From Fervidobacterium sp. (lineage in GTDB: Bacteria; Thermotogota; Thermotogae; Thermotogales; Fervidobacteriaceae): 64,000 nt of DNA. The notes below the pieces were generated by a model. That model saw only the letters and a list, made by a program, of their open reading frames with translations. It had not been told where the DNA came from and did not search any database. Location: assembly GCA_026419195.1 (NCBI GenBank), contig JANZZV010000005.1, positions 1 through 64,000 of the forward strand. The letters run 5' to 3'. Positions 53,837 through 63,605 of the stretch are shown one piece after another (the stretch's first letter is position 1; each line of letters opens with the position of its first letter). The position numbers were made by a program, and so were the translations under genes.

Positions 53837-54466
53837 GTGGGTCAAAAAGTACATCCAAGAGGTTTCAGACTCGGTTTAACGTCAGAATGGGATGCACAGT
53901 GGTTCAACGAAAAGAAATATAGTGAATATCTCCTTGAAGATGAAGCAATAAGAAATTTCCTGAGGAAAAATTACAACCAAGCTGGTATATCAAGAGTTTT
54001 CATTCAGAGACCAGATGCCGAAAGAGTGTTGATTTCAATTTATGCGGCAAGACCAGGAATATTGATAGGTAAAAAAGGTTCTGGAATAACAGAACTTAGG
54101 CAAGCGCTTGAAAGTAACTTCAACAGAAAATTTGGTGTTGATATAATTGAAGTCAAAACGCCTGAAACAGAGGCAATACTGGTAGCAGAATCCATTGCGC
54201 AAAAAATAGAAAAACGTGCTTCTTATAAAATAGTCATGAAAAGAGCAATAACTGCAGCACTTAGAAGGGGAGCAAAAGGAATAAAAATAATGGTTTCCGG
54301 AAGATTGGCAGGTGCAGAAATTGCAAGAACAGAATGGTATTTGAAAGGTAGACTACCACTTCAAACGTTAAGATCTGTAATAGACTACTCAACAGCTAGA
54401 GCCGAAACGAAATATGGAACCATAGGGATAAAGGTATGGATATACAAAGGTGATCAGCAAATTTGA
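53837..54466 (+). CDS. rpsC: 30S ribosomal protein S3
   Basis: S3 lies at the mRNA entry site. It begins [20 protein letters not shown] from a GTG at 53837, eight bases after GAGG, which gives the standard MGQKVHP start; the GTG and TTG three and one codons earlier are too close to that site. The KH domain contains [20 protein letters not shown], and the C-terminal domain has [19 protein letters not shown]. An unusual 87-base gap follows. Confidence 0.96.
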   Translation: MGQKVHPRGFRLGLTSEWDAQWFNEKKYSEYLLEDEAIRNFLRKNYNQAGISRVFIQRPDAERVLISIYAARPGILIGKKGSGITELRQALESNFNRKFGVDIIEVKTPETEAILVAESIAQKIEKRASYKIVMKRAITAALRRGAKGIKIMVSGRLAGAEIARTEWYLKGRLPLQTLRSVIDYSTARAETKYGTIGIKVWIYKGDQQI

Positions 54467-54483
54467 AATTAACAAAACATATG

Positions 54484-54505
54484 CTTCAAACCTTAGAATT
54501 TGAAG
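54484..54505 (+). repeat. Inverted repeat in the rpsC-rplP gap
   Basis: CTTCAAA and TTTGAAG pair around an 8-base loop within an 87-base gap in an otherwise tightly packed operon. No U-tract follows. It may be an RNA-processing site. Confidence 0.4.
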
Positions 54506-54553
54506 ACTTTACTTGAATCGTTCAACGAATAGGACGAGGGAGGTTAAATAACT

Positions 54554-54982
54554 ATGCTAATGCCAAAAAGAGTTAAATACAGAAAACAACAACGAGGTAG
54601 AACTAAAGGAGAAACAAAAGGTGGAGCTCTTGTAATGTTTGGTGAATATGGTCTTAAAGCACTCGAACCGGCTTGGATAACATCACAACAAATAGAAGCT
54701 TGCAGACTTGCAATTACAAGAACTCTAAAGAAGGAAGGAAAACTTTGGATTAAGATATTCCCGGACAAGTCTTATACCAAGCATCCGCCTGAAACAAAAC
54801 TTGGTAAAGGTAAAGGTAACGTTGAAGGTTGGGTTGCCGTTGTAAAACCAGGAAAGGTGATGTTTGAAATCGGTGGTGTTGAAGAAGAACTTGCCATAAA
54901 AGCCCTTGAATATGCAGCAACAAAATTGCCAATCAAAACAAAAATTGTGACAAGACATCACATAGGTGGTGAAGCAGTATGA
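54554..54982 (+). CDS. rplP: 50S ribosomal protein L16
   Basis: L16 helps place the A-site tRNA acceptor end. The 142-aa protein begins [20 protein letters not shown] and has [20 protein letters not shown] and [21 protein letters not shown]. The first ATG is 10 bases from GGGAGG; a second ATG two codons later is more distant. The stop overlaps rpmC. Confidence 0.97.
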   Translation: MLMPKRVKYRKQQRGRTKGETKGGALVMFGEYGLKALEPAWITSQQIEACRLAITRTLKKEGKLWIKIFPDKSYTKHPPETKLGKGKGNVEGWVAVVKPGKVMFEIGGVEEELAIKALEYAATKLPIKTKIVTRHHIGGEAV

Positions 54983-55179
54983 CACCAGTGGAAATAAGAA
55001 ACATGAATAATGAGGAATTAGTAAAACTTTTAGAAGAAAAGAAAAGAACATTAATGAACTTGAGATTCCAAAATGCTTTAGGAGAATTGAAAGACTTTAG
55101 TCTCATCCAGAAAACTAAAAGGGACATAGCAAGAATCAAAACTATATTACGTGAACGTGAACTTGGTATAAGGAGGTAA
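54979..55179 (+). CDS. rpmC: 50S ribosomal protein L29
   Basis: This 66-aa protein of the tunnel-exit rim is a simple helical hairpin with [20 protein letters not shown] and the family signature [19 protein letters not shown]. The ATG overlaps the rplP stop by 4 bases. Confidence 0.96.
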   Translation: MTPVEIRNMNNEELVKLLEEKKRTLMNLRFQNALGELKDFSLIQKTKRDIARIKTILRERELGIRR

Positions 55180-55184
55180 TACAA

Positions 55185-55490
55185 ATGCCTAAGAAAAGAT
55201 TTATTGGTGTTGTTGTAAGTGACAAGATGGATAAAACCGTAACAGTCAAAGTTGAAAGACTTGTGAAACACCCAAAGTTTGGAAAGTATATTAAGAAATC
55301 AAAGAAATTTTATGCTCATGATGAGAATAACGCATGCAAAATTGGAGATGTTGTAGAAATAGAAGAATCAAGACCTTTAAGCAAACTGAAAAGATGGGTA
55401 GTTGTTCAAATACTCGAGCGTTCTAAACTTGGTCTACAAACGCCTGAGACTGAGGAATTATTCGAGAACGAAGGGGGTAGTGTACAATGA
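55185..55490 (+). CDS. rpsQ: 30S ribosomal protein S17
   Basis: S17 is a primary 16S rRNA binder. [20 protein letters not shown] and [20 protein letters not shown] are conserved. At 101 aa it is longer than the 80-90-aa form because of an acidic C-terminal tail ([14 protein letters not shown]). AGGAGG precedes the ATG, and the stop overlaps rplN by 4 bases. Confidence 0.97.
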   Translation: MPKKRFIGVVVSDKMDKTVTVKVERLVKHPKFGKYIKKSKKFYAHDENNACKIGDVVEIEESRPLSKLKRWVVVQILERSKLGLQTPETEELFENEGGSVQ

Positions 55491-55855
55491 TTCAAAATGA
55501 AAGCTACCTCGTAGCAGCTGATAATTCTGGGGCAAAGGTTCTTAGAGTAATTAGAGTACTAGGTGGATCACATAAACAATTCGGTACAATAGGTGATATA
55601 GTTGTTTGCAGTGTCAGGGAAGCGGTACCTAATACTGATATTAAGAAAGGTGACGTTGTAAAAGCGGTTGTAGTAAGAACCAGAAAAGAGATAAGAAGAC
55701 CTGATGGAAGTTATATAAGATTTGATGACAACGCGGCAGTTGTACTCGATAAATTTAATCAACCAAAAGGTACGCGTGTCTTCGGACCTGTTGCAAGAGA
55801 ACTGAGAGAAAAAGGATTTATGAAAATAGTATCTCTCGCACCAGAAGTATGGTAA
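55487..55855 (+). CDS. rplN: 50S ribosomal protein L14
   Basis: L14 forms part of the subunit interface (bridge B8). The 122-aa sequence is canonical: [40 protein letters not shown] and [20 protein letters not shown]. Its ATG overlaps the rpsQ stop, with GGGGG upstream. Confidence 0.98.
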   Translation: MIQNESYLVAADNSGAKVLRVIRVLGGSHKQFGTIGDIVVCSVREAVPNTDIKKGDVVKAVVVRTRKEIRRPDGSYIRFDDNAAVVLDKFNQPKGTRVFGPVARELREKGFMKIVSLAPEVW

Positions 55856-55868
55856 GGGGTGGTAATCG

Positions 55869-56192
55869 ATGGCACAGAAAATCAAAAAGGGTGACACGGT
55901 ACAAGTTATTTCCGGTAGTGATAAAGGAAAAAGAGGCGAAGTTATTCAAGTAATGCCAAAAGATGAAAAGATAATTGTCAGAGGTGTGAATGTTGTAAAG
56001 AAACACCAAAGACCAACTGGACAACTTAGACAGGGCGGAATAATAGAAAAGGAAGCACCGTTGTACTGGTCAAAAGTTATGTTAGTATGCCCAAGTTGTG
56101 ATAAAGCCACAAGAGTTGGATTTAAGATTCTTGAAGATGGCAAAAAAGTGAGATTTTGCAAAAAATGCGGCGAAATAATAGATAAGAAGTAA
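55869..56192 (+). CDS. rplX: 50S ribosomal protein L24 with zinc ribbon
   Basis: L24 starts 50S assembly. The KOW motif is [20 protein letters not shown] (6-25). Four cysteines (Cys74, Cys77, Cys97, Cys100) in CPSC and CKKC form a zinc ribbon at the C-terminus, as in many thermophiles. At 107 aa the length is normal. AAGGGGTGG precedes the ATG. Confidence 0.97.
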   Translation: MAQKIKKGDTVQVISGSDKGKRGEVIQVMPKDEKIIVRGVNVVKKHQRPTGQLRQGGIIEKEAPLYWSKVMLVCPSCDKATRVGFKILEDGKKVRFCKKCGEIIDKK

Positions 56193-56205
56193 GGAGGAAT
56201 AAAAA

Positions 56206-56760
56206 ATGGCCTACGAATTTGTTCCATTAAAAGAAAAGTATCAGAAAGAAGTGGTGCCAGCTTTAATGAAAGAGTTTGGATATAAAAACATCCACGAAGT
56301 TCCAAGGTTGGTGAAGGTAGTTATAAATATGGGCGTTGGTGAAGGTGCACGAAATAAAGATATCATAGAATCACATGCACGCGAACTTACGATGATAGCA
56401 GGTCAAAAAGCACTCATCACAAAAGCGAAGAAGAGTATTTCAAATTTCAAAATAAGAAAAGGTATGACCATAGGTGTAAAGGTAACGTTAAGAGGACCAA
56501 GAATGTACAATTTTGTGTACAAGCTCGTCAATCTTGTACTTCCAAAGGTTAGAGACTTCAGGGGATTAAATCCAAACTCATTTGATGGAAAAGGTAACTA
56601 CAGCTTTGGTTTAACAGAACAACTTGTTTTTCCAGAGATATCACCAGATCAAATCAAGCGAATCCAAGGAATGGACATTGTTGTAGTAACAACAGCAAAA
56701 AAGGATGAAGAGGCCAAGAGATTACTTGAGTTACTTGGATTTCCATTCAAAAAGCAATAA
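56206..56760 (+). CDS. rplE: 50S ribosomal protein L5
   Basis: L5 binds 5S rRNA in the central protuberance. The 184-aa protein has [13 protein letters not shown]-like [40 protein letters not shown] and [27 protein letters not shown] precedes the ATG, and rpsN starts 18 bases after the stop. Confidence 0.98.
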   Translation: MAYEFVPLKEKYQKEVVPALMKEFGYKNIHEVPRLVKVVINMGVGEGARNKDIIESHARELTMIAGQKALITKAKKSISNFKIRKGMTIGVKVTLRGPRMYNFVYKLVNLVLPKVRDFRGLNPNSFDGKGNYSFGLTEQLVFPEISPDQIKRIQGMDIVVVTTAKKDEEAKRLLELLGFPFKKQ

Positions 56761-56778
56761 TTGAGGAGGGAATTTTTA

Positions 56779-56964
56779 ATGGCAAAAAAATCAATGGTAG
56801 AAAAATGGAAAAAACCTAAGAAGTTCAAGACAAGAGAATATACAAGATGTAATATCTGTGGTAGACCACACTCAGTCTATAGAGAATTCGGAATTTGCAG
56901 AGTTTGTTTCAGAAGAATGGCTAACGAGGGAAAACTCCCGGGCGTTAGGAAAGCAAGTTGGTAA
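56779..56964 (+). CDS. rpsN: 30S ribosomal protein S14, zinc-binding type
   Basis: The short 61-aa zinc form has Cys24, Cys27, Cys40 and Cys43 in [20 protein letters not shown]. It ends [10 protein letters not shown] as expected. The ATG at 56779 has GAGGAGGG upstream; the earlier in-frame codon at 56761 lies before that site. It overlaps the rpsH leader. Confidence 0.97.
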   Translation: MAKKSMVEKWKKPKKFKTREYTRCNICGRPHSVYREFGICRVCFRRMANEGKLPGVRKASW

Positions 56965-56981
56965 TTATGGAGGTGTTAACC

Positions 56982-57386
56982 GTGTGGAGCGATCCAATAG
57001 CTGACATGCTTACTAGAATAAGAAATGCGAACCTTGTTTTTAAAGATCAAGTAGATATACCGGCTTCAAACTTAAAAAGAGCAATAGCAGACATTCTTGT
57101 TAGAGAAGGTTTCATAAAAGGATACACATACATTGAAGACGGAAAACAAGGAGTTCTTAGACTTCAAATGAAATACAAAGGTACAAGGAAAAATAAAGAA
57201 AGAGTAATTCACGGAATTGTACGCGTTTCGAAACCAGGTAGAAGAATTTATGTTGGTAAGAACAATATACCAAGAGTCAAGAATGGACTTGGAATTGCAA
57301 TAATATCTACATCAAAGGGCGTACTCACCGACAAAGAAGCTGTAGAGTATGGAGTCGGTGGAGAAGTTATTGCCTACATCTGGTAA
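56982..57386 (+). CDS. rpsH: 30S ribosomal protein S8
   Basis: S8 is a primary binder of the 16S central domain. It starts at GTG 56982, seven bases after GGAGG, giving the standard [19 protein letters not shown]. The C-terminal [20 protein letters not shown] and GGEVIAYIW are conserved. The protein is 134 aa. Upstream in-frame ATGs at 56958 and 56967 would precede the ribosome site. Confidence 0.96.
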   Translation: MWSDPIADMLTRIRNANLVFKDQVDIPASNLKRAIADILVREGFIKGYTYIEDGKQGVLRLQMKYKGTRKNKERVIHGIVRVSKPGRRIYVGKNNIPRVKNGLGIAIISTSKGVLTDKEAVEYGVGGEVIAYIW

Positions 57387-57399
57387 GGAGGTGTACCTC

Positions 57400-57954
57400 A
57401 TGTCTCGTATAGCAAAGAAACCTGTTGTTTTACCGTCAAATGTCCAAGTTACACTCACCGACTCTCAAATTAAAGTTAAAGGTCCCAAAGGCGAGCTCAA
57501 ATTAAATTCGCATCCATATGTCAATATAAAGGTTGAAGGTAACGAAGTATGGTTTACACCAAATCTTGAAGCAGCAAAGAGAAAAGCAGATGAAAGAAAA
57601 TTTAAAGCAATGGTTGGTACTTATTGGCGACTTGTTAGAAATATGGTTATCGGTGTCACAGAAGGTTTCAAGAAAGAGCTTGAAATTGTTGGCGTCGGTT
57701 ACAGGGCACAGTTGCAGGGTAACAAACTCTTAATGAACCTTGGATATGCTCACCAAGTTGAGTTTGAAATACCCTCCGATGTAAAGGTGGAAGTACCTGC
57801 ACCAAATAAGATAATAGTCAGCGGTATAGACAAGCAAAGAGTAGGACAAGTTGCTGCAGATATACGCAGATGGAGAGAACCAAATCCATACAGTGGCAAA
57901 GGTATTAAGTACGTAGACGAAGTAATCAAACTCAAAGAAGGAAAGAAAGCATAA
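57400..57954 (+). CDS. rplF: 50S ribosomal protein L6
   Basis: L6 supports the sarcin-ricin loop where elongation factors bind. From ATG 57400 (AAGGAGG 8 bases upstream) it is 184 aa and begins [19 protein letters not shown]. The second repeat has [20 protein letters not shown] and the C-terminal motif [20 protein letters not shown]. Confidence 0.97.
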   Translation: MSRIAKKPVVLPSNVQVTLTDSQIKVKGPKGELKLNSHPYVNIKVEGNEVWFTPNLEAAKRKADERKFKAMVGTYWRLVRNMVIGVTEGFKKELEIVGVGYRAQLQGNKLLMNLGYAHQVEFEIPSDVKVEVPAPNKIIVSGIDKQRVGQVAADIRRWREPNPYSGKGIKYVDEVIKLKEGKKA

Positions 57955-57967
57955 GGGGGTATAAGAC

Positions 57968-58336
57968 GTGATTAAGAGAGAAGATCGCAGGAAATTAAGA
58001 CTTGTAAGACATAAGAGAATAAGAAAGAAACTGTCAGGTACTCCTGAAAGGCCAAGACTTTCAGTTTTTAGAAGTGAAAAACACATTTATGCGCAAATAA
58101 TAGATGACACGAAAGGCGTTACTCTTGTTGCAGCTTCTACTGTAGAAAAGGCAGTACGAGAGAAACTTAAGAAAACTTGGAACGTAGTAGCTGCAAAAGA
58201 AATAGGGAAATTGATTGCAGAAAGAGCATTAGCAAAAGGTATAAAAGAAGTAGTATTCGATAGAGGTGGATTCAAATACCATGGTAGAGTTAAAGCCCTT
58301 GCAGATTCGGCAAGGGAAGCTGGATTGAAATTTTAA
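57968..58336 (+). CDS. rplR: 50S ribosomal protein L18
   Basis: L18 binds 5S rRNA with L5. The 122-aa protein begins at GTG 57968 behind AGGGGG and has [40 protein letters not shown] and [20 protein letters not shown]. Confidence 0.97.
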   Translation: MIKREDRRKLRLVRHKRIRKKLSGTPERPRLSVFRSEKHIYAQIIDDTKGVTLVAASTVEKAVREKLKKTWNVVAAKEIGKLIAERALAKGIKEVVFDRGGFKYHGRVKALADSAREAGLKF

Positions 58337-58359
58337 GATTTTGTTAGGAGGTGCTCACA

Positions 58360-58890
58360 GTGTCAGAAATAGCTGAAAAGATAAAACAAGCTGGTGAAAC
58401 TTTTGAGGAAAGGATAATAGAAATCAGAAGAACTACAAAGGTTACAAAAGGTGGTAAAAATTTATCGTTCAGAGTACTAGCTGTTGTAGGAAATAGGAAT
58501 GGAAAAGTAGGTATCGGCGTTGGGAAGGCAAGGGAAGTGCCAGATGCAATAAGAAAAGCACTTGTTAGTGCAAGAAGAAATATGATGGAAATACCTGTTG
58601 TAAAAGGTACAATACCACATGAAGTAGTTGGAAAACAGGATTCTGCAAGAATTCTTATGAAACCTGCTGCTCCTGGTACTGGTATAATTGCTAATGGTAC
58701 GGTTCGTGCAATACTTGAACTCGCTGGTGTGCAAAATGTACTTACAAAAGCTATGGGTTCTACAAATCCTGTTGTTATTGCTCAAGCCACGGTTGATGGA
58801 ATAAAGAACCTTTTCTCCATTGAAAAGATAGCAGCTCTCAGAGACATAACCCCCGCTCAAGTAGTTCGCGGTGTTAAAAAGGAGGGTTAA
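58360..58890 (+). CDS. rpsE: 30S ribosomal protein S5
   Basis: S5 helps control decoding accuracy at the mRNA entry. [20 protein letters not shown] and [20 protein letters not shown] form the N-terminal double-stranded-RNA-binding fold; the C-terminus has [20 protein letters not shown]. The GTG at 58360 is nine bases after TTAGGAGG, whereas the GTG at 58351 overlaps that site. Length is 176 aa. Confidence 0.96.
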   Translation: MSEIAEKIKQAGETFEERIIEIRRTTKVTKGGKNLSFRVLAVVGNRNGKVGIGVGKAREVPDAIRKALVSARRNMMEIPVVKGTIPHEVVGKQDSARILMKPAAPGTGIIANGTVRAILELAGVQNVLTKAMGSTNPVVIAQATVDGIKNLFSIEKIAALRDITPAQVVRGVKKEG

Positions 58891-58893
58891 TGT

Positions 58894-59079
58894 ATGAAAA
58901 AACTTAAGATAACTCTTGTAAGAAGTCCAATAGGTTACAAATACGATCAAAAGGATACAGTAAGAAGGTTGGGATTAAGAAAAATGCACCATAGTGTCAT
59001 CAAAGAAGATACCCCTCAAATAAGAGGCATGATAGAAAAAGTAAAACATCTTCTCAAAGTAGAAGAAGTGGAAGAATAA
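58894..59079 (+). CDS. rpmD: 50S ribosomal protein L30
   Basis: The 61-aa protein is a standard short L30: [39 protein letters not shown] and a C-terminal [15 protein letters not shown]. It lies 3 bases after the rpsE stop, with GGAGGG inside rpsE. Confidence 0.97.
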   Translation: MKKLKITLVRSPIGYKYDQKDTVRRLGLRKMHHSVIKEDTPQIRGMIEKVKHLLKVEEVEE

Positions 59080-59092
59080 GGAGGGAAATCAA

Positions 59093-59539
59093 ATGATTAC
59101 CATAGAAGATCTTAAACCAACACCAGGTTCAAATAAGAAATACAAAAGACTTGGTAGAGGGCAAGGTTCTGGTAAGGGTAAAACAGCAGGAAGAGGTCAC
59201 AAAGGTCAAAAATCAAGAGGTACTGGAAAAGTAAGAGCTTGGATGGAAGGTGGTCAAACACCACTTCACAGAAGACTTCCAAAATTCGGGTTTAAGAACT
59301 TTGCTAAGAAGGTTTACGCAATAGTTAATCTTGAAACACTCGAAGAACGCTTTGAAAGCAATGATACAGTTACTCCTGAATTGCTTCTTGAAAAAGGTAT
59401 TATCAATAAAATACACGATGGTGTTAAGATATTGGCAAGGGGAGAGATTACAAAACCACTTGTGGTTAAAGCTCATAAATTCAGTGAAAAGGCAAAGGAG
59501 AAGATAGAAAAAGTCGGTGGAAAAATAGAGGTGATCTGA
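59093..59539 (+). CDS. rplO: 50S ribosomal protein L15
   Basis: L15 is a late-assembling 50S protein with a long basic N-terminal arm. [39 protein letters not shown] and [19 protein letters not shown] are conserved. It is 148 aa and is followed after 2 bases by secY, as in nearly all bacteria. Confidence 0.98.
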   Translation: MITIEDLKPTPGSNKKYKRLGRGQGSGKGKTAGRGHKGQKSRGTGKVRAWMEGGQTPLHRRLPKFGFKNFAKKVYAIVNLETLEERFESNDTVTPELLLEKGIINKIHDGVKILARGEITKPLVVKAHKFSEKAKEKIEKVGGKIEVI

Positions 59540-59541
59540 AA

Positions 59542-60828
59542 ATGTGGAAAGCGCTACGAAACGCAATGAAAATTCCGGAGGTAAGGGATAGGGTTATATT
59601 TACATTTCTTATGTTACTTGTTTTTAGGCTTGGTATTTACGTTCCCGTTCCAGGTGTAAATATTAAAGCCTGGGGGGAAGCGCTTTCCAAACAGGGCACC
59701 GGCCTTGCCGGTGGTGTTCTTAGTTTCTATGACGTTTTTACCGGTGGAGCGTTTAGTAGGTTTTCAGTTTTTTCAATGAGTGTTACACCGTACATTAACG
59801 CATCGATTATCATGCAGCTTCTGGCTTCTATTATTCCTTCTTTGAAAGAGCTTCTTAAGGAAGGAGAAGAAGGTAGAAAAAAATTCCAACATTATACAAA
59901 AAATCTTACACTTGGTCTTGCAGCACTTCAATCTTTCGTAGTATCTTTTGGATTGGCAAGAAGTTATCAAGGAATAATAGCTATAAACACTTGGCTGTTT
60001 GCTTTTGTATCAACAGTTTCGCTCGTTGCTGGTACAATGTTCTTACTTTGGATTGGCGATAGAATAACAGAAAAAGGTATTGGTAACGGTGTGAGTATAA
60101 TGATATTTGCTGGTATAGTTTCCAGATATCCTGCTTACTTTAGAACAGCCGTTCTCGGGAATCTCAATATATTTGGATGGATTTTCCTCGTTGCAATAGC
60201 TATATTCATGATCGTTGCAATTATATATGTACAACAAGCAGAAAGAAGAATTAAGATAGAATACGCAACAAGGATGGTAGGAAGAAGAATTTATGGTGGA
60301 ACAAGCACATATCTTCCTATAAAAGTCAATCACTCAGGAGTTATTCCAATAATCTTTGCATGGGCTATAGTAAGTATTCCTGAAGCAATTGCCCAGATTA
60401 CTGGCGCGCAGTGGGCAATAAAATTATTCAGCATGCAAAGTCCGTTTATGATAATACTTTACGCACTCTTGATATTTTTCTTTACGTATTTCTACAGTGT
60501 TGTTGTTATAGATCCGAAAGATATCTCTGAAAATATCAAAAGATATGGTGGGTTTATACCTGGTATAAGAGCAGGTAAGCCAACAGAAGAGTATATCACT
60601 TACGTTTTAAACAGAGTAACTTTTATAGGTGCCATATTCCTTGTAGGTATATCACTGTTGCCATATCTGGTGGAGGGTATAACCAGAGTTAACATATGGC
60701 TCGGCGGTACGAGTGCACTTATTGCTGTTGGTGTTGCTCTTGATATAGCCCAACAAATAGAAGCTCATTTGATTATGAGAAATTATGAAGGATTTGTGAA
60801 AAGAGGAAAAATTGCTGGCAGAAGGTAA
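59542..60828 (+). CDS. secY: Protein translocase channel SecY
   Basis: SecY is the membrane channel for protein export and insertion. The 428-aa protein has ten predicted helices. ALRNAMKIPEVRDRVIFTFL begins the first, GGAFSRFSVFSMSVTPYINA covers the plug region and helix 2, and YVQQAERRIKIEYATRMVGR is the cytosolic loop. IKRYGGFIPGIRAGKPTEEY is the conserved C5 loop that contacts SecA and ribosomes. The ribosome site, GGTGATCTGAAA, lies in the rplO end, implying coupled translation. Confidence 0.97.
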   Translation: MWKALRNAMKIPEVRDRVIFTFLMLLVFRLGIYVPVPGVNIKAWGEALSKQGTGLAGGVLSFYDVFTGGAFSRFSVFSMSVTPYINASIIMQLLASIIPSLKELLKEGEEGRKKFQHYTKNLTLGLAALQSFVVSFGLARSYQGIIAINTWLFAFVSTVSLVAGTMFLLWIGDRITEKGIGNGVSIMIFAGIVSRYPAYFRTAVLGNLNIFGWIFLVAIAIFMIVAIIYVQQAERRIKIEYATRMVGRRIYGGTSTYLPIKVNHSGVIPIIFAWAIVSIPEAIAQITGAQWAIKLFSMQSPFMIILYALLIFFFTYFYSVVVIDPKDISENIKRYGGFIPGIRAGKPTEEYITYVLNRVTFIGAIFLVGISLLPYLVEGITRVNIWLGGTSALIAVGVALDIAQQIEAHLIMRNYEGFVKRGKIAGRR

Positions 60829-60845
60829 TCAAGAAGGTGAAAAAT

Positions 60846-61502
60846 ATGAATTTGATATTCCTTGGACCTCCCGGTGCTGGTAAAGGAACTTATGCCAAAA
60901 GAATTGTTGAAAAATATAGTATCCCACATATATCAACGGGTGATATTTTTAGAGAAGCCATAGCAAAAGGTACTGAACTTGGCAAAAAGGTACAAGACAT
61001 AGTTAATTCTGGCAATCTTGTTCCTGATGAATTAACAAATGCATTAGTGGAGGAAAGATTAAAACAACCAGATTGCGAAAATGGATTCATACTTGATGGT
61101 TATCCAAGAACCATTAATCAAGCACAAGCTCTGGATATTATGCTTAAGAACATGAAAAAGGAACTTGATGGTGCGGTGTATTTCGAAGTAGATGAAGAAA
61201 CAGTTGTTCAAAGGATCTCCACAAGAAGAGTTTGTGCCAAGTGTGGTAAAGTGTACAATGTGATAACCCTTCCTCCAAGAATCGAGGGTAGATGCGACGA
61301 CTGTAACGGCGAGCTGATTCAAAGAGACGATGATAAAGAAGAAATTGTGAGAGGAAGATACAGAGTCTACATAGAGAAAACTTCTCCGTTAATCGAATAT
61401 TATAGAAATCAAAACAAACTTTTTACTTTAGACGGTAGAAAAAGTGTAGAAGAAGTAATGAAAATGTTGTTTAATATATTGGGTGGTATAAAAAGACAAT
61501 GA
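60846..61502 (+). CDS. adk: Adenylate kinase, zinc-lid form
   Basis: Adenylate kinase interconverts ATP plus AMP and two ADP. The P-loop is FLGPPGAGKGTYAKRI, and STGDIFREAI and LDGYPRTINQAQAL form the AMP site. The long LID carries Cys130, Cys133, Cys150 and Cys153, a structural zinc site found in Gram-positives and thermophiles. From ATG 60846 (AAGAAGGTG upstream) it is 218 aa; GTG 60837 overlaps that site. It overlaps map by 4 bases. Confidence 0.97.
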   Translation: MNLIFLGPPGAGKGTYAKRIVEKYSIPHISTGDIFREAIAKGTELGKKVQDIVNSGNLVPDELTNALVEERLKQPDCENGFILDGYPRTINQAQALDIMLKNMKKELDGAVYFEVDEETVVQRISTRRVCAKCGKVYNVITLPPRIEGRCDDCNGELIQRDDDKEEIVRGRYRVYIEKTSPLIEYYRNQNKLFTLDGRKSVEEVMKMLFNILGGIKRQ

Positions 61503-62272
61503 TAAGACTTAAGACAAAAGAAGAAGTCGAGAAGATGAAAATAGCCTGCAGAGCGGTTGCTACTGTTTTAAAAGAAGCAAGAAAATTTGTAGTTGATGGT
61601 GCAACCGCTCATGATATCGAGATACTTGCTGATAAGATTTTAAGAGATTTCAAGTGCAAACCCGCTTTTAAAGGTTACAGTGGATACCCTTACATTACAA
61701 CAGTATCTGTAAACGAAGAAGTTATACATGGGTTTCCGTTAAGAAAAAAAGTTTTTAGGAAGGGCGATATAGTTTCAATAGATGTTGGAGCAATTTACGA
61801 CGGATTGTATGGAGACGGAGCTGTAACATACATAGTAGATAAGACGGATGAAAACGGGGAAAAACTTGTCAGAGTTACATACGAATCTCTTATGAAAGCA
61901 ATTGAAATAATAAAACCTGGTATAAAACTTGGGGATGTGTCGTACCAAATTCAAAAGTATGTAGAAGGTAACGGTTTTGGTGTGGTCAGAGATTTTGTAG
62001 GTCATGGAATTGGAAAAGCGCTTCACGAGGATCCTCAAGTTCCTAATTATGGGAAGCCAGGTACCGGTGTAACACTAAAAGCAGGAATGACAATTGCAAT
62101 AGAACCCATGGTTACCGAAGGCGGCTGGCACGTAGTTGTTTTAGAAGATGGTTGGACTGTAGTAACGGTAGATGGAAAAAGATCTGCTCATTTTGAGCAT
62201 ACGGTAGTGATCACTGAGGACGGATGTGATATATTAACCATGTCAGATTCAGGTATTTTGAAAGATCTCTGA
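61499..62272 (+). CDS. map: Methionine aminopeptidase, type I
   Basis: The enzyme removes the initiator methionine. Metal ligands are in [17 protein letters not shown] (two Asp), [18 protein letters not shown] (His), [11 protein letters not shown] (Glu) and [14 protein letters not shown] (Glu). The 257-aa length is typical of the short bacterial form. Its ATG overlaps the adk stop. Confidence 0.97.
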   Translation: MIRLKTKEEVEKMKIACRAVATVLKEARKFVVDGATAHDIEILADKILRDFKCKPAFKGYSGYPYITTVSVNEEVIHGFPLRKKVFRKGDIVSIDVGAIYDGLYGDGAVTYIVDKTDENGEKLVRVTYESLMKAIEIIKPGIKLGDVSYQIQKYVEGNGFGVVRDFVGHGIGKALHEDPQVPNYGKPGTGVTLKAGMTIAIEPMVTEGGWHVVVLEDGWTVVTVDGKRSAHFEHTVVITEDGCDILTMSDSGILKDL

Positions 62273-62280
62273 AGCGTGAG

Positions 62281-62553
62281 GTGGTTTGTCTGAAAAACAA
62301 GGAAGACGTCATACGAATGGAAGGAACAATAGTTGAAGCACTACCAAATGCTATGTTCAGAGTACAACTCGACAACGGATTCAAAGTACTTGCTCATGTT
62401 TCCGGAAAAATGAGAAAAAATTTCATTAGACTTGTTCCTGGCGATAAGGTAGTAGTTGAGTTGACAATATATGACCTAACCCGTGGAAGGATAGTTTACA
62501 GGAAAAAGATAGACGCGAAAGGCGAAGAAGAGATATTAGATGACGAAGAATAA
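62281..62553 (+). CDS. infA: Translation initiation factor IF-1
   Basis: IF-1 binds the A site of the 30S subunit during initiation. [20 protein letters not shown] and [20 protein letters not shown] are the standard S1-like OB fold, followed by a short acidic tail ([10 protein letters not shown]). The start is unusual. GAGGTG at 62278-62283 is the only ribosome site, and the in-frame GTG at 62281 lies inside it. The next in-frame codons are GTT, TGT and, at 62290, CTG, which is correctly spaced and would give an 87-aa protein starting at KNKEDVIRM. The coordinates given use the GTG. Confidence 0.93.
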   Translation: MVCLKNKEDVIRMEGTIVEALPNAMFRVQLDNGFKVLAHVSGKMRKNFIRLVPGDKVVVELTIYDLTRGRIVYRKKIDAKGEEEILDDEE

Positions 62554-62590
62554 GTTTATTATAAAAACACTTCCGAAAGGAGAGATAAAC

Positions 62591-62707
62591 ATGAAAGTAA
62601 AAGCATCTATAGGAAAAAGATGCGAGTACTGTAAAGTTATTCGTAGGAAAGGAAAAGTCTTCGTAGTCTGTAAAGTTAATCCAAAGCACAATCAAAGACA
62701 AGGTTAA
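62591..62707 (+). CDS. rpmJ: 50S ribosomal protein L36
   Basis: This 38-aa protein begins [20 protein letters not shown]. Cys11, Cys14, Cys27 and His33 form the zinc site of the C+ form. AAAGGAGAG precedes the ATG. It lies between infA and rpsM as in most bacteria. Confidence 0.97.
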   Translation: MKVKASIGKRCEYCKVIRRKGKVFVVCKVNPKHNQRQG

Positions 62708-62728
62708 ATAAGTTAAGGAGGGAGATTA

Positions 62729-63100
62729 ATGGCTCGTATTGTTGGTGTCGAAATACCGAGCAACAAAAAGGTCCACATCGCATTAAGATATCTGTACGGC
62801 ATAGGACCAACACGTGCAATGGAAATATGCAAAAATACAGGTGTAGATCCAGACAAGAGAGTCAAGCAGTTAACAGAAGATGAAATTAGCAAGATCTCAT
62901 CATTTATTCAACAAAATTACAAGGTTGAAGGAGAACTGAGAACAGAAGTAATGAGGAATATCAAAAGACTAATGGATATTGGTTGTTACCGCGGTTTAAG
63001 ACACAAACTTGGACTTCCTGTGAGAGGACAAAGAACTCGATCAAACGCAAGGACTCGAAAAGGACCAAGACCAAGTAGAATCAAGAAAAAAGGCAAATAA
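62729..63100 (+). CDS. rpsM: 30S ribosomal protein S13
   Basis: S13 contacts the P-site tRNA and 23S rRNA. The 123-aa protein has [39 protein letters not shown], and the basic C-terminus [28 protein letters not shown] precedes the ATG. A 63-base gap, longer than usual here, separates it from rpsK. Confidence 0.98.
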   Translation: MARIVGVEIPSNKKVHIALRYLYGIGPTRAMEICKNTGVDPDKRVKQLTEDEISKISSFIQQNYKVEGELRTEVMRNIKRLMDIGCYRGLRHKLGLPVRGQRTRSNARTRKGPRPSRIKKKGK

Positions 63101-63163
63101 TAGCTTAGAATCGATTAAAAAGCGCTAAAAGTCTCTAAGGGTTGCTGAAGGAGGGAAAATTAA

Positions 63164-63553
63164 ATGGCAAAAGGTCGGCCAAAAGCAAAACAAAAAAAGA
63201 AGATAGCGGTTGATCATGGTGTGGTACATATAAAATCAACATATAATAACACAATAATCAGTTTAACTGATCCGACAGGACATGTATTAAGTTGGGCAAG
63301 TGGTGGCACCGCTGGTTTTGAAGGGACAAGAAAAGGAACACCATACGCAGCTCAGCTTGCCGCTGATAAAGTTGCAAAAGATGCGGTGAAAATGGGAATA
63401 AAAAGAGTAGACGTTGTAGTTAAAGGACCGGGTGCTGGTAGAGAAACAGCTATAAGAACCATACAAGCCGCAGGACTTGAAATCGATAATATAAGAGATG
63501 CAACACCAATTCCATTTAATGGTTGTAGACCACCGAAAAGAAGAAGAGTATGA
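63164..63553 (+). CDS. rpsK: 30S ribosomal protein S11
   Basis: S11 is a platform protein near the E site. The 129-aa sequence is typical: [24 protein letters not shown]-like [40 protein letters not shown] and the C-terminal [24 protein letters not shown] precedes the ATG. Confidence 0.98.
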   Translation: MAKGRPKAKQKKKIAVDHGVVHIKSTYNNTIISLTDPTGHVLSWASGGTAGFEGTRKGTPYAAQLAADKVAKDAVKMGIKRVDVVVKGPGAGRETAIRTIQAAGLEIDNIRDATPIPFNGCRPPKRRRV

Positions 63554-63605
63554 AACTATGTGGAAGTAAACAACGTATGTTAACCGACATTAAGGAGGGA
63601 AAATA

